A stretch of 64,000 bases of DNA from Nonomuraea roseoviolacea subsp. carminata. Its GTDB lineage: Bacteria > Actinomycetota > Actinomycetes > Streptosporangiales > Streptosporangiaceae. A program made the translations under genes and the position numbers. Below are positions 36,144-44,103 of this stretch, piece after piece. Position 1 is the stretch's first letter. Each line of letters begins with the position of its first letter. The DNA is taken from NCBI RefSeq assembly GCF_024172185.1, contig NZ_JAMZEC010000001.1:9151001-9215000 (forward strand), in the 5' to 3' direction. The notes below the pieces were generated by a model. It was given only the letters and a program-made list of their open reading frames with translations, ran no database searches and was not told where the DNA came from.

Positions 36144-37621
36144 CCGAGACGACCCCGCGACCCGCGCTGAGGGAGCCGGTCGGCACCGGCCCGGAGGGCT
36201 GGCCCACCGCCATGGAGCTGGCCGGGCTCATCGCCCGGCGCGAGGTGAGCGCCCGGGAGGTGCTGGACGGCTACCTGGAGCGGATCGACGCGATCGACCC
36301 CGCGCTCAACGCCTTCTGCCGCGTCGACCACGACGACGCCAGGAAGGCGGCCGGCGAGGCCGACGCCCGCACCGCCCGGGCCGCGGCGACCGGCGAGCCG
36401 CTCCCGCCGTTCCACGGCGTGCCCACCGCGATCAAGGACCTGCACCCGGTGCGCGGCCGGCCGCTGTGCAGCGCCTCCAACGCCGTCGGGAGCCAGGTGA
36501 TGGCCGACGACGCGCCCGCCGTGAAGGCGCTGCGCCAGGCGGGCTTCGTGTTCCTGGGCGCGACGACGTCGCCCGAGTTCGGCACCGTGTCGGTCACCGA
36601 GTCGGCCCGGCACGGCGTCACCCGCAGCCCGTGGGACCTCGGGCGCAGCCCGGGCGGGTCCAGCGGCGGCGCGGCGGCGGCCGTCGCGGCCGGGCTGCTG
36701 CCCGTGGCGCACGGCTCCGACGGGGCCGGCTCCATCCGCGAGCCGGCCAGCTTCTGCGGGCTCGTCGGCATGAAGCCGAGCCGCGGGCTCGTGCCGTCCG
36801 ACGCCCACTACATGGAGGGCTTCGCGACCGAAGGCGTGCTGTCGCGGACGGTGCTCGACACGGCGGCCATCCTGGACGAGCTCGCCGCGGCCCCGCGCAC
36901 CACCTGGTACGAGGTCCCCCGGCCGGAGGTGCCGCTGCGCGAGCGCGCCCTGCGCGACCCCCGGCCGCTGCGGATCGGGCTGGTCGTGCAGCCGGCCTTC
37001 CCCGCGGAGGTGGACCCGCGGGCCGTGGCGCTGGCGCGCCGGGCGGCCGACCTGCTGTCGGACCTGGGGCACGAGGTGGTCGACCACCGCGTCCCGGGGC
37101 TCGACCCGGAGTGGTTCACGCCGCGCTTCGACGTCCTGTACGCCACGGGCTCGGCCGACACCCCGGTCGTCGACGAGGAGGCCGTCGAGCCGCTCAACCG
37201 GACCCTGCGCGCGGCGGCGCGCCGCACCGACTCGCTCGCGTACGTCACGACGGTGCTGGAGCTGCAGTGGCGTTCGGCGGAGATGTACCGAGCGTGGGAC
37301 GGCGAGGACGGCGTGGACGTCGTGCTCACCCCCACCAACCCGGTGCTCGCGCCGGGCGAGGGGGCGCTGTGGGAGGGGCAGGACGCCGACCCGTGGCTGC
37401 CGCTGCGGCGCGCCGAGGAGACCGCCTCCCTCACCGTCCTGGGCAATCTGCTGGGCCTGCCCGCCATCTCCGTTCCGCTGGTCGAGCAGCCCGGCGGCCT
37501 CCCCCTGGGCGTGCAGCTCATCGGCGGCAGGTGGCAGGACGGCACGGTCCTGTCCCTGGCCGCCCAGCTCGAACGCGCCCACCCGTGGCGGCACCGCCGG
37601 CCCGCCGGCCTCCCGCTCTGA
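36140..37621 (+). CDS. Amidase, amidase-signature family
   Basis: 493 residues from an ATG in an ATGA overlap with the transporter. The Ser-cisSer-Lys triad is complete: K99 (AIKDLHP), S174 (GGSSGG) and S198 (GAGSIREPA). The spacings of 75 and 24 residues equal those of FAAH and GatA rather than malonamidase. It hydrolyses a carboxamide in the cytoplasm, probably the amide bond of the compound brought in by the transporter it is coupled to. No GatB/GatC partner is near, so it is not part of tRNA amidation. Confidence 0.9.
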   Translation: MTETTPRPALREPVGTGPEGWPTAMELAGLIARREVSAREVLDGYLERIDAIDPALNAFCRVDHDDARKAAGEADARTARAAATGEPLPPFHGVPTAIKDLHPVRGRPLCSASNAVGSQVMADDAPAVKALRQAGFVFLGATTSPEFGTVSVTESARHGVTRSPWDLGRSPGGSSGGAAAAVAAGLLPVAHGSDGAGSIREPASFCGLVGMKPSRGLVPSDAHYMEGFATEGVLSRTVLDTAAILDELAAAPRTTWYEVPRPEVPLRERALRDPRPLRIGLVVQPAFPAEVDPRAVALARRAADLLSDLGHEVVDHRVPGLDPEWFTPRFDVLYATGSADTPVVDEEAVEPLNRTLRAAARRTDSLAYVTTVLELQWRSAEMYRAWDGEDGVDVVLTPTNPVLAPGEGALWEGQDADPWLPLRRAEETASLTVLGNLLGLPAISVPLVEQPGGLPLGVQLIGGRWQDGTVLSLAAQLERAHPWRHRRPAGLPL

Positions 37622-37653
37622 ACCCCTCTCACCCTCACCTGGAGGAGACACCC

Positions 37654-38547
37654 ATGGATCCGACCGCACTGTCGACGGTGATCGACTTCCGCGTGCGCGT
37701 GCCGAGCGCGGCGCGGCCCCCGCTGTCCGCCGGAGGTGACGTCTACACGCAGTACGAGGCGGTCCTGGACATCGGCGGCGGCTGGCACAAGGGCATGGAC
37801 GCGCTGCTGGCCGAGATGGACGAGGCCGGCGTCGGCCACGCCGTCCTGCACGCCGAGTACGAGCACGGCGACTACGCCGACGCGCTCAACGAGGAGGTGG
37901 CCGAGCAGGTGCGGCTGCGCCCGGAGCGGTTCTCCGGCTTCGGCACCGTGACGCTGGAGCCGCTCACGATCATGCGGGCGGTGCGTCAGGTGGAGCGGGC
38001 GGCGGCGCTCGGGCTGCGCGGGATCAACGTGCAGCCGTCGTTCTTCGGCCACGCGATCGACGACCGCCAGCTCTACCCGGTGTACGCCAAGGCGACGGAG
38101 CTCGGCCTGGCCGTGGCGATCCACACGGGCGTCAACTACTCGCGGGTCCACCCCATCGAGGGCGAGCGGCCGGCCCGCCTCGACCAGGTGGCCTGCGACT
38201 TCCCCGAGGCGACGCTCGTCGCCTGCCACGGGGCCTGGCCGTGGGTGCCGGAGATGGTCGCCGTGGCGCGGCGGCACCCGAACGTGCTGGTCGACTTCGG
38301 CGGCCTGGCCCCGAAGTACCTGGGGGTGCCGGGCTCGGGCTGGGAGACGATGCTGCGCTTCATGGACCGGGTGCTGCGCGGTCAGGTGCTGTTCGCCACC
38401 GACTGGCCGGTCTTCCCGCACCTGCGGGCGCTGCGGGAGTGGCACGGGCTCGGCCTGCGGGAGGAGACTTTGGACGCGCTGCTGCACGGCAACGCGGCGC
38501 GCCTGCTCGCGGCCGGGCATGATGTCCAGGAGGAGGTGGCGGTGTGA
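37654..38547 (+). CDS. Amidohydrolase-2 family protein with IDFRVR in place of HxH
   Basis: 297 residues from an ATG after GGAGGAGA. The fold motifs are AIHTGVNYSRVHP (His), ACHGAWPW (His) and FATDWPVF (Asp), as in ACMSD-like amidohydrolases. The first-strand motif, normally DxHxH, reads IDFRVRVP, so two metal-binding histidines are arginines. A DFRxR group exists among uncharacterised members of the family (from memory), so this is probably a real variant and not an error. It overlaps the ligase gene by GTGA. Decarboxylation or hydrolysis without the usual metal, or non-enzymatic use, are open. Confidence 0.8.
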   Translation: MDPTALSTVIDFRVRVPSAARPPLSAGGDVYTQYEAVLDIGGGWHKGMDALLAEMDEAGVGHAVLHAEYEHGDYADALNEEVAEQVRLRPERFSGFGTVTLEPLTIMRAVRQVERAAALGLRGINVQPSFFGHAIDDRQLYPVYAKATELGLAVAIHTGVNYSRVHPIEGERPARLDQVACDFPEATLVACHGAWPWVPEMVAVARRHPNVLVDFGGLAPKYLGVPGSGWETMLRFMDRVLRGQVLFATDWPVFPHLRALREWHGLGLREETLDALLHGNAARLLAAGHDVQEEVAV

Positions 38548-40109
38548 GCATCCCCCGGCTGCCGCGCATCACCGACTACGTCCACCACTGGGCCGAGCGC
38601 CGTCCCTCACGGGAGGCGCTGGTCGGCGAGGGCACGCGGTGGACGTACGAGCGGCTGCGCGACGAGGTCGACCGCTGCGCCACCGCGCTGCTCGCCGCGG
38701 GCGTGCGGCACGGCGACCGGGTGGCCCTGCTCGGCCATCCGGCGCCGGAGTCGTTCGCCGTGTTCCTGGCGGCGGCGAGCATCGGCGCGATCTGGGTGGG
38801 CCTCAACCCGAAGTACACGCTCGCCGAGCTGTCCCACGTCGTCGGCCACAGCGGTCCGGCGGTGCTGTTCGGCATGCTCGGCCCCGGCGATCCCGCGCAG
38901 GCGTCCATCCTCGACGCGCTGCGCCCTCTCGCCCCGGCACGGGTCGTCACGCTCGGCACGGAGGTGCCCGGCCTGTCCGTCTCGTACGAGGCGTTCGCCC
39001 GGACGGGCGAGGCGGTGCCCCGCGAGCTGCTCACCTCCGCCCGCGCCCAGGTGCGGCCGCTCGACCCGGCCGCCATGATCTACACCTCGGGCAGCACCGG
39101 CCGCCCGAAGGGCGCCCTCGTCCCGCACGGCGGGCTGGCGTTCTGCGGGACGGTCCAGGCCGGCCGCTGGTACGGCGACGCGCCGCGCAAGCTGTGCGAC
39201 CTGCCGCTCAACCACATCGGCGGGCTCGGCGACATCAGCACCTCCGTCCTCACGGCCGGCGGCACCGTCGTCTACATGCGCCGCTTCGACCCCGCCGGGG
39301 CGCTGCGCATGGTGGAGAACGAGCGTCTGACCCACCTGTACTGCATCCCGACGCAGCTGCTCGCCATGGTCGGCACGCCCGAGTGGCGCGAGCGGGACCT
39401 CTCCTCGCTGGAGCACATCCTGTGGGGAGGCGCCGCGGCCCCGCTGAGCCTGCTGCGGACCCTGTCCCGCACGGGGGCCGGGCTCGCCACCAGCTACAGC
39501 CTGACCGAGTCGACCGGCTCCGTCACCTACACCGATCCCGGCGACCCGCTGGAGACGCTGGCGTGGAGCGTCGGCCGGGTCGACCCGAACTACGAGGTGG
39601 TGCTGCGACGCCCCGGCGGCGGGGTCGCCGCGCCCGGGGAGTCGGGCGAGCTGCTGGTGCGGGGCGACTTCATCACCCGCGGCTACTTCCGCGACCCGGC
39701 GGCCACGCGGGCCGCGATCGACGAGGCCGGCTGGCTGCACACCGGCGATCTGGCCGTGGAGGAGCCGGGCGGGCACATCCGGCTGGTGGGCCGGCTGAAG
39801 GAGATGTTCAAGTCGGGCGGCTACAACGTCTACCCGCGGGAGATCGAGGCGGCTCTGGAAGCGCACCCGGCCGTCGCGCTCGCCGCCGTGGTGGGCGTCC
39901 CGGACGAGCGGTGGGGCGAGGTCGGCCACGCGTTCGTGGTGCCGCGCGGACCGCTGACCGAGGGTGAGCTGCGCGACCACGCCCGCGCGCGGCTGGCCAA
40001 CTACAAGGTGCCGAAGGTGTTCCGGCTGGAGGGCGAGCTGCCGAAGCTGGCCGTCGGAAAGATCGACAAGGTGGAGCTGCGCCGCCGCGCCGCCTCCGGC
40101 GCCGTCTGA
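38544..40109 (+). CDS. AMP-forming acyl-CoA synthetase/ligase
   Basis: 521 residues from a GTG in a GTGA overlap. All ANL motifs are visible: P-loop YTSGSTGRPKG (about 180-190), aromatic motif YSLTESTG, HTGDLAVEE, hinge GRLKEMFKSGGYNVYPREIE and catalytic Lys in AVGKIDK near the end. It forms an acyl-AMP and then probably a CoA thioester. In this operon it would activate a carboxylic acid released by the amidase or the aldehyde dehydrogenase. Confidence 0.9.
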   Translation: MSIPRLPRITDYVHHWAERRPSREALVGEGTRWTYERLRDEVDRCATALLAAGVRHGDRVALLGHPAPESFAVFLAAASIGAIWVGLNPKYTLAELSHVVGHSGPAVLFGMLGPGDPAQASILDALRPLAPARVVTLGTEVPGLSVSYEAFARTGEAVPRELLTSARAQVRPLDPAAMIYTSGSTGRPKGALVPHGGLAFCGTVQAGRWYGDAPRKLCDLPLNHIGGLGDISTSVLTAGGTVVYMRRFDPAGALRMVENERLTHLYCIPTQLLAMVGTPEWRERDLSSLEHILWGGAAAPLSLLRTLSRTGAGLATSYSLTESTGSVTYTDPGDPLETLAWSVGRVDPNYEVVLRRPGGGVAAPGESGELLVRGDFITRGYFRDPAATRAAIDEAGWLHTGDLAVEEPGGHIRLVGRLKEMFKSGGYNVYPREIEAALEAHPAVALAAVVGVPDERWGEVGHAFVVPRGPLTEGELRDHARARLANYKVPKVFRLEGELPKLAVGKIDKVELRRRAASGAV

Positions 40110-40191
40110 GTCCGTCCTTTCCACCTCTGCCCGTCTCGTCCTCACGCCTCCGCCTTTCCAGGCGGGCTGCGACTGCACTGGAGATCCCCAC

Positions 40192-41625
40192 ATGTCTGAT
40201 GTTCCCGTCCTGCGCAACGTGATCGGCGGCGAGTCCACCGCCTCCATCAGCGGCGCGACGGCGCCCGTGATCGACCCGTCCACGGGCGGGACGATCGCCC
40301 ACGCTCCCCTGTCCGGCCCGGAGGACGTCGCCCGGGCGGTGGCCGCGGCCCGCGCCGCGTTCCCCGGCTGGGCCGGCACCACCCCGGGGGTGCGGGCGCG
40401 CGCCCTGCTCGAACTGGCCGACGCCATCGAGGGGCACGGCCCGGAGCTCGCCGCCCTGGAATCGGCCAACGCCGGCAAGCCGCTGCACGTGACGCTCTCC
40501 GACGAGATCGGCGCCATGGCCGACAACCTGCGCTTCTTCGCCGGCGCGGCCCGCTGCCTGGAGGGCCGTGCGGCCGGCGAGTACGTGGCGGGGTACACCT
40601 CGATGGTCCGCCGGGAGCCGGTGGGCGTGGTCGGGCAGATCACGCCGTGGAACTACCCGATGATGATGGCGGTGTGGAAGCTCGGCCCGGCGCTCGCGGC
40701 GGGCTGCACCACCGTGCTCAAGCCCGCGCCGACGACCCCGGTGACCACGATCCGCCTGGCCGAGCTGGCCGCGGAGCTCCTGCCGCCGGGGGTGCTCAAC
40801 GTCGTCGCGGGCGGCAACGAGCCGGGTGCCGCGCTGGTCGAGCACCCGGACGTCGAGCTGGTCTCGCTGACCGGGTCCGTGGAGACCGGCAGGTGGGTGG
40901 CCGAGCACGCGGCCGGCACGCTCAAGCGCGTCCACCTGGAACTGGGCGGCAAGGCCCCGGTCGTGATCTTCGACGACGCCGACCTGGACGCCGCGCTGGA
41001 CGTCATCGCGGGCGCCGCCTACTACAACGCCGGCCAGGACTGCACGGCCGCCACCCGGGTGCTCGTCTCGGCCCGCCGTTACGAGGCCGTGGTGGACGGG
41101 CTCGCCGCCCGGGCCGCGAAGCTCGTGATGGGCGACCCGCGTGACCCCGGCACGACGCTCGGCCCGGTCAACAGCGCCCGCCAGCGCGAGCGGGTGGCGG
41201 GCTTCCTCGACCGCCGGCCCGCCCACGCCGAGGTCGTCACCGGGGGGCGGGCCGTCGAGGGGCCCGGCTTCTTCTACGAGCCCACGGTCGTCGCGGGCCT
41301 GCGCCAGGACGACGAGCTGGTGCAGCGGGAGGTGTTCGGCCCGGTCGTCACAGTCCAGCCGTTCACCGGCGAGGAGGAGGCGGTGCGGATGGCCAACGGC
41401 ACGCCGTACGGGCTGGCGGCGTCGGTGTGGACGCGCGACGTCGGCCGCGCCCTGCGGGTGTCGGGCGCGCTGCGCTGCGGCTGCGTATGGATCAACGACC
41501 ACGTGCCGCTGGCCTCGGAGATGCCGCACGGCGGGTACAAGCAGTCGGGTTACGGCAAGGACCTGTCGGCGTACGCGCTGGAGGACTACACGCACGTCAA
41601 GCACGTGATGGCCGCCCTGAGCTGA
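40192..41625 (+). CDS. Aldehyde dehydrogenase, aminobutyraldehyde/betaine-aldehyde type
   Basis: 477 residues from an ATG at 40192 with ACTGGAGA upstream. C284 (AGQDCTA) and E250 (HLELGGKAP) are the catalytic pair; the NAD-binding PWNYPMMM and KPAPTTP motifs are intact. The C-terminal YGKDLSAYALEDYTHVKHV segment is typical of gamma-aminobutyraldehyde dehydrogenases. It could oxidise the aldehyde made by the kinase/PLP fusion. A 6-bp hairpin (CCGCCT/AGGCGG, 40150-40165) lies between it and the ligase gene. Confidence 0.88.
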   Translation: MSDVPVLRNVIGGESTASISGATAPVIDPSTGGTIAHAPLSGPEDVARAVAAARAAFPGWAGTTPGVRARALLELADAIEGHGPELAALESANAGKPLHVTLSDEIGAMADNLRFFAGAARCLEGRAAGEYVAGYTSMVRREPVGVVGQITPWNYPMMMAVWKLGPALAAGCTTVLKPAPTTPVTTIRLAELAAELLPPGVLNVVAGGNEPGAALVEHPDVELVSLTGSVETGRWVAEHAAGTLKRVHLELGGKAPVVIFDDADLDAALDVIAGAAYYNAGQDCTAATRVLVSARRYEAVVDGLAARAAKLVMGDPRDPGTTLGPVNSARQRERVAGFLDRRPAHAEVVTGGRAVEGPGFFYEPTVVAGLRQDDELVQREVFGPVVTVQPFTGEEEAVRMANGTPYGLAASVWTRDVGRALRVSGALRCGCVWINDHVPLASEMPHGGYKQSGYGKDLSAYALEDYTHVKHVMAALS

Positions 41626-41700
41626 CCACCCGCGGCGGCGCCCGGGCCTGGCGCGGACCGGCCCTCCCGCGCGGGGGCGGGCCGGCCTTCCCCGCGCCGG

Positions 41701-41745
41701 GGTGGGCCGGTCCTCCGTGCGCCGGGTGGGCCGGTCCTCCGTGCG
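41701..41745. repeat. 21-bp direct repeat, period 24, beside the DJ-1 gene stop
   Basis: A 21-base element beginning GGTGGGCCGGTCCTCC is exact at 41701-41721 and 41725-41745. The sequence holding the DJ-1 gene stop (41750) is a diverged relative. The 124-bp convergent gap 41626-41749 otherwise holds only GC-rich inverted repeats that may act as a terminator. Confidence 0.8.
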
Positions 41746-41749
41746 GCGC

Positions 41750-42415
41750 TCAGGTGGCCGGGGTGGTGAGCTCGGCCCAGGACGGGCCGTACGAGCGGCG
41801 CATGACGTCCGTCATCAGCCGCACCACCTCGACCGGTGCCTTGCCGACCGACCCCGCGTCGTGCGGCGGCTGAGGGTCGTACTCGATCCCCAGCTGCACC
41901 GCCTGGGCGTAGGCGGCGCCCTCCAGCCGGTCCACGACGTGCAGGGCCATGTCGATGCCGGAGGAGACCCCGGCCGCCGTCATGATCCTCCCGTCCTCCA
42001 CGACCCGCTCGGACACGGGCTCGGCGCCGAAGCCGCGCAGGCTCTCCAGCTCGTACCAGTGCGTGGTGGCGCGGCGGCCCTCCAGCAGTCCCGCGGCGCC
42101 GAGCAGGAGCGAGCCGGTGCACACCGACGTCGTCCACCTGCTCGTCTCGTGCGCCCGGCGCAGCCAGGTCAGCAGCGCGTCGTCGCCGAGGAGGCGCTGG
42201 GTGGTGCTGCCCCCGGCGACCACGACCACGTCCGGCCGGTCCATGCTCTCCAGCGGCGCGGCCTCGAGCGCGAAGCCCGGCTGGTCGGCCGGGGTCATGC
42301 CGGGCGTCCCCGCGACGAACCGCACGCGGACGTCCGGCAGGCGGCTCAGCACCTCGAAGGGCCCGGTGGCGTCCAGCGCGGTGAACCCGTCGTAGACGAG
42401 GATGGCGACGTCCAT
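41750..42415 (-). CDS. DJ-1/PfpI (GATase1-like) protein, isonitrile-hydratase-like
   Basis: 221 residues from an ATG at 42415 with AAAGGGG upstream. The nucleophile elbow is TSVCTGSLLLGAAG with Cys99, and the N-terminus VYDGFTALDATGPFEVL carries the conserved Asp and Glu of the InhA (isonitrile hydratase)/GATase1 group. No AraC DNA-binding domain is attached, so it is an enzyme and not a GlxA regulator. It is divergent from the GMC oxidoreductase, and the shared promoter region has a proposed TetR operator. Confidence 0.85.
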   Translation of the reverse strand: MDVAILVYDGFTALDATGPFEVLSRLPDVRVRFVAGTPGMTPADQPGFALEAAPLESMDRPDVVVVAGGSTTQRLLGDDALLTWLRRAHETSRWTTSVCTGSLLLGAAGLLEGRRATTHWYELESLRGFGAEPVSERVVEDGRIMTAAGVSSGIDMALHVVDRLEGAAYAQAVQLGIEYDPQPPHDAGSVGKAPVEVVRLMTDVMRRSYGPSWAELTTPAT

Positions 42416-42439
42416 GTCCGTTCGCCCCTTTCCTTGATT

Positions 42440-42457
42440 TTATCGACCGTTCGATTA
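42440..42457. promoter_or_regulatory. Proposed TetR operator between DJ-1 and GMC genes
   Basis: TTATCGACCGTTCGATTA is an imperfect palindrome sharing CGA-(N)-CG-T-TCGATTA with the sites at 27607 and 30700. A combined pattern TNANCGANCGTTCGATNA describes all three. It sits 24 bp before the DJ-1 start and 12 bp before the GMC start. Confidence 0.58.
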
Positions 42458-42468
42458 AACTCCGTTCC

Positions 42469-44022
42469 ATGGTAAGCCTCGCCACCCCCCATGACCAGCC
42501 CGTCCGCGCCGACATCGCGGTGCTCGGCGGCGGAACCGCGGGCGCGGTCGTCGCCGGCCGGCTGGTGGGCCGCACTTCCGCGTCGGTCGTGCTCGTCGAG
42601 GCCGGGCCCGACTACGGTCCGGCGGGCTCCGGCCGGTGGCCCCGTGAGCTGCTCGACAGCACGACACTGCCCACCACCCACGACTGGGGCTACCGGGGCC
42701 CGGGCGCGGCGGCCGGGCGGGAGCTGCCGTTCGAGCGGGCCCGGGTCGCCGGCGGCTGCTCCTCCCACAACGGCTGCTCGCAGACCGTCGGCCACGCCGA
42801 CGACTACCGCGCGTGGGGGCTGTCCTGGACGTCCGGGTCGCTGTCCGGGCTGATGGAGCGCGCCGCGAGCCGGCTGCGCGTGCGGCGCGACGCGGACGAG
42901 GAGCTCACGCCGTTCCAGGCGGCGGCCATGGAGGCCATGGTGCAGTCGGGGATCCCGCGTACCGACGACCTGGACGACCTGCTCGGCGGCGCGGGCTGCG
43001 GCCCGTCACCGGTGAACAACCCCGGCGGGATCCGATGGAACACCGGCTTCGCCTATCTCGACCCGGTCCGCGGTGAACCGCGGCTGCGCGTGCTCGACCA
43101 CGCGCTCGTCGACCGGCTGGAGTTCGAGGGCTCGGCGGTGCGGCGGGCGCGCGTGCGGCGTGGGGGCCGCCTCGTCACCGTCGAGGCGGACCGGTTCGTG
43201 CTGTGCGGCGGCGCGTACGGCAGCCCGGAGATCCTGCTGCGCAGCGGCGTGGGACCGGCCGCCGACCTGCGGACGCTGGGCGTCGAGGTCCGCCTCGACC
43301 TGCCCGGGGTCGGCCGCAACCTGCACGACCACCCCCTGGCCGAGCTGCGGTTCGCGGCGGGCGAGGAGCTGGCGCGGCGGCTGGCGGCGTACGCGCGGGT
43401 GCGGCCCGTGCCCGACGAGCAGGTCATCGGCAAGGCGCTGTCACCAGGCGGGCGCGCCCCGTACGACCTGCACCTGCTCCCGTGGACGGGCGCCGACGAG
43501 CGGAACGGGTGGACGTGCGTGCTGCCCGCCGCCTGCCTGACGCCGCGCTCGCGCGGCACGCTCCGGCTGGTCTCCCCCGATCCGGAGGTACGGCCCGTCA
43601 TCGACCACGCGTACCTGTCGGACCCGGCCGGAGCCGACCTGGCGGCGTTGCGGGCCGGGGTGGAGCTGTGCCGGGCCATGGCCGCCTCCCCCGCGCTGCG
43701 GCCGCTGCTCGGGGAGCCGCTGGACGCGTTCAGCGGCTCCCCGGCGGCGGACGACGCGGCGCTGCGCCGTGTCGCGGCCCACTACTGGCACCCGGTGGGC
43801 ACCTGCGCGATCGGCGCCGACCCCGCGGCCGGGGCGGTGGTGGACCGGCGAGGGCTGGTGCACGGCGCCGACAACCTGTGGGTCGCCGACGCCTCGGTCA
43901 TGCCGGTGATCCCCCGGGCGACCACGAACCTCCCCGTGGTGGCGCTGGCGGAGCACCTGGTGGGCGAGCTCGTGGACGAGCTCGTGGGCGACCTCGCTCC
44001 GGAGCCGTCCGGTCGGAGGTGA
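42469..44022 (+). CDS. GMC-family FAD-dependent oxidoreductase
   Basis: 517 residues from an ATG at 42469. The N-terminal FAD motif LGGGTAGAVVAGRL and VLVEAGPDY are clear. GMC signatures follow: CGGAYGSPEILLRSG near 245, GRNLHDHP, and the C-terminal catalytic HYWHPVGTCAIG with RATTNLPVVALAEHLV. The family oxidises primary alcohols such as choline with O2 or an acceptor. There is no signal peptide. In the island it could oxidise an alcohol to an aldehyde. Its C-terminus has 12-bp repeats. Confidence 0.88.
   Translation: MVSLATPHDQPVRADIAVLGGGTAGAVVAGRLVGRTSASVVLVEAGPDYGPAGSGRWPRELLDSTTLPTTHDWGYRGPGAAAGRELPFERARVAGGCSSHNGCSQTVGHADDYRAWGLSWTSGSLSGLMERAASRLRVRRDADEELTPFQAAAMEAMVQSGIPRTDDLDDLLGGAGCGPSPVNNPGGIRWNTGFAYLDPVRGEPRLRVLDHALVDRLEFEGSAVRRARVRRGGRLVTVEADRFVLCGGAYGSPEILLRSGVGPAADLRTLGVEVRLDLPGVGRNLHDHPLAELRFAAGEELARRLAAYARVRPVPDEQVIGKALSPGGRAPYDLHLLPWTGADERNGWTCVLPAACLTPRSRGTLRLVSPDPEVRPVIDHAYLSDPAGADLAALRAGVELCRAMAASPALRPLLGEPLDAFSGSPAADDAALRRVAAHYWHPVGTCAIGADPAAGAVVDRRGLVHGADNLWVADASVMPVIPRATTNLPVVALAEHLVGELVDELVGDLAPEPSGRR
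43951..44005 (+). repeat. 12-bp in-frame repeat at GMC C-terminus
   Basis: GAGCTCGTGG(A/G)C-type units give ELVDELVGDL at the end of the GMC protein, after its last conserved helix. Copies are nearly identical. Confidence 0.75.
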
Positions 44023-44056
44023 GCCCGGTGGGAGCACGCTCCTGACCGGGGACGCG

Positions 44057-44103
44057 GTCAGAGGCGGGGAGTCAGAGGCGGGTGTCCGAGAGTCAGAGGC
44101 GGG
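44057..44103 (-). repeat. Triplicated gene end of the 44093 amidohydrolase
   Basis: GTCAGAGGCGGG occurs at 44057, 44071 and 44092. The last holds the real stop codon (44093-44095) of the minus-strand gene; the other two lie downstream in the 70-bp convergent gap. Confidence 0.88.

Noticed and set aside
37654-37720. Sequencing error behind IDFRVR
   Set aside because: Two separate His to Arg changes in frame, good flanking similarity and a good ribosome site make an error unlikely.
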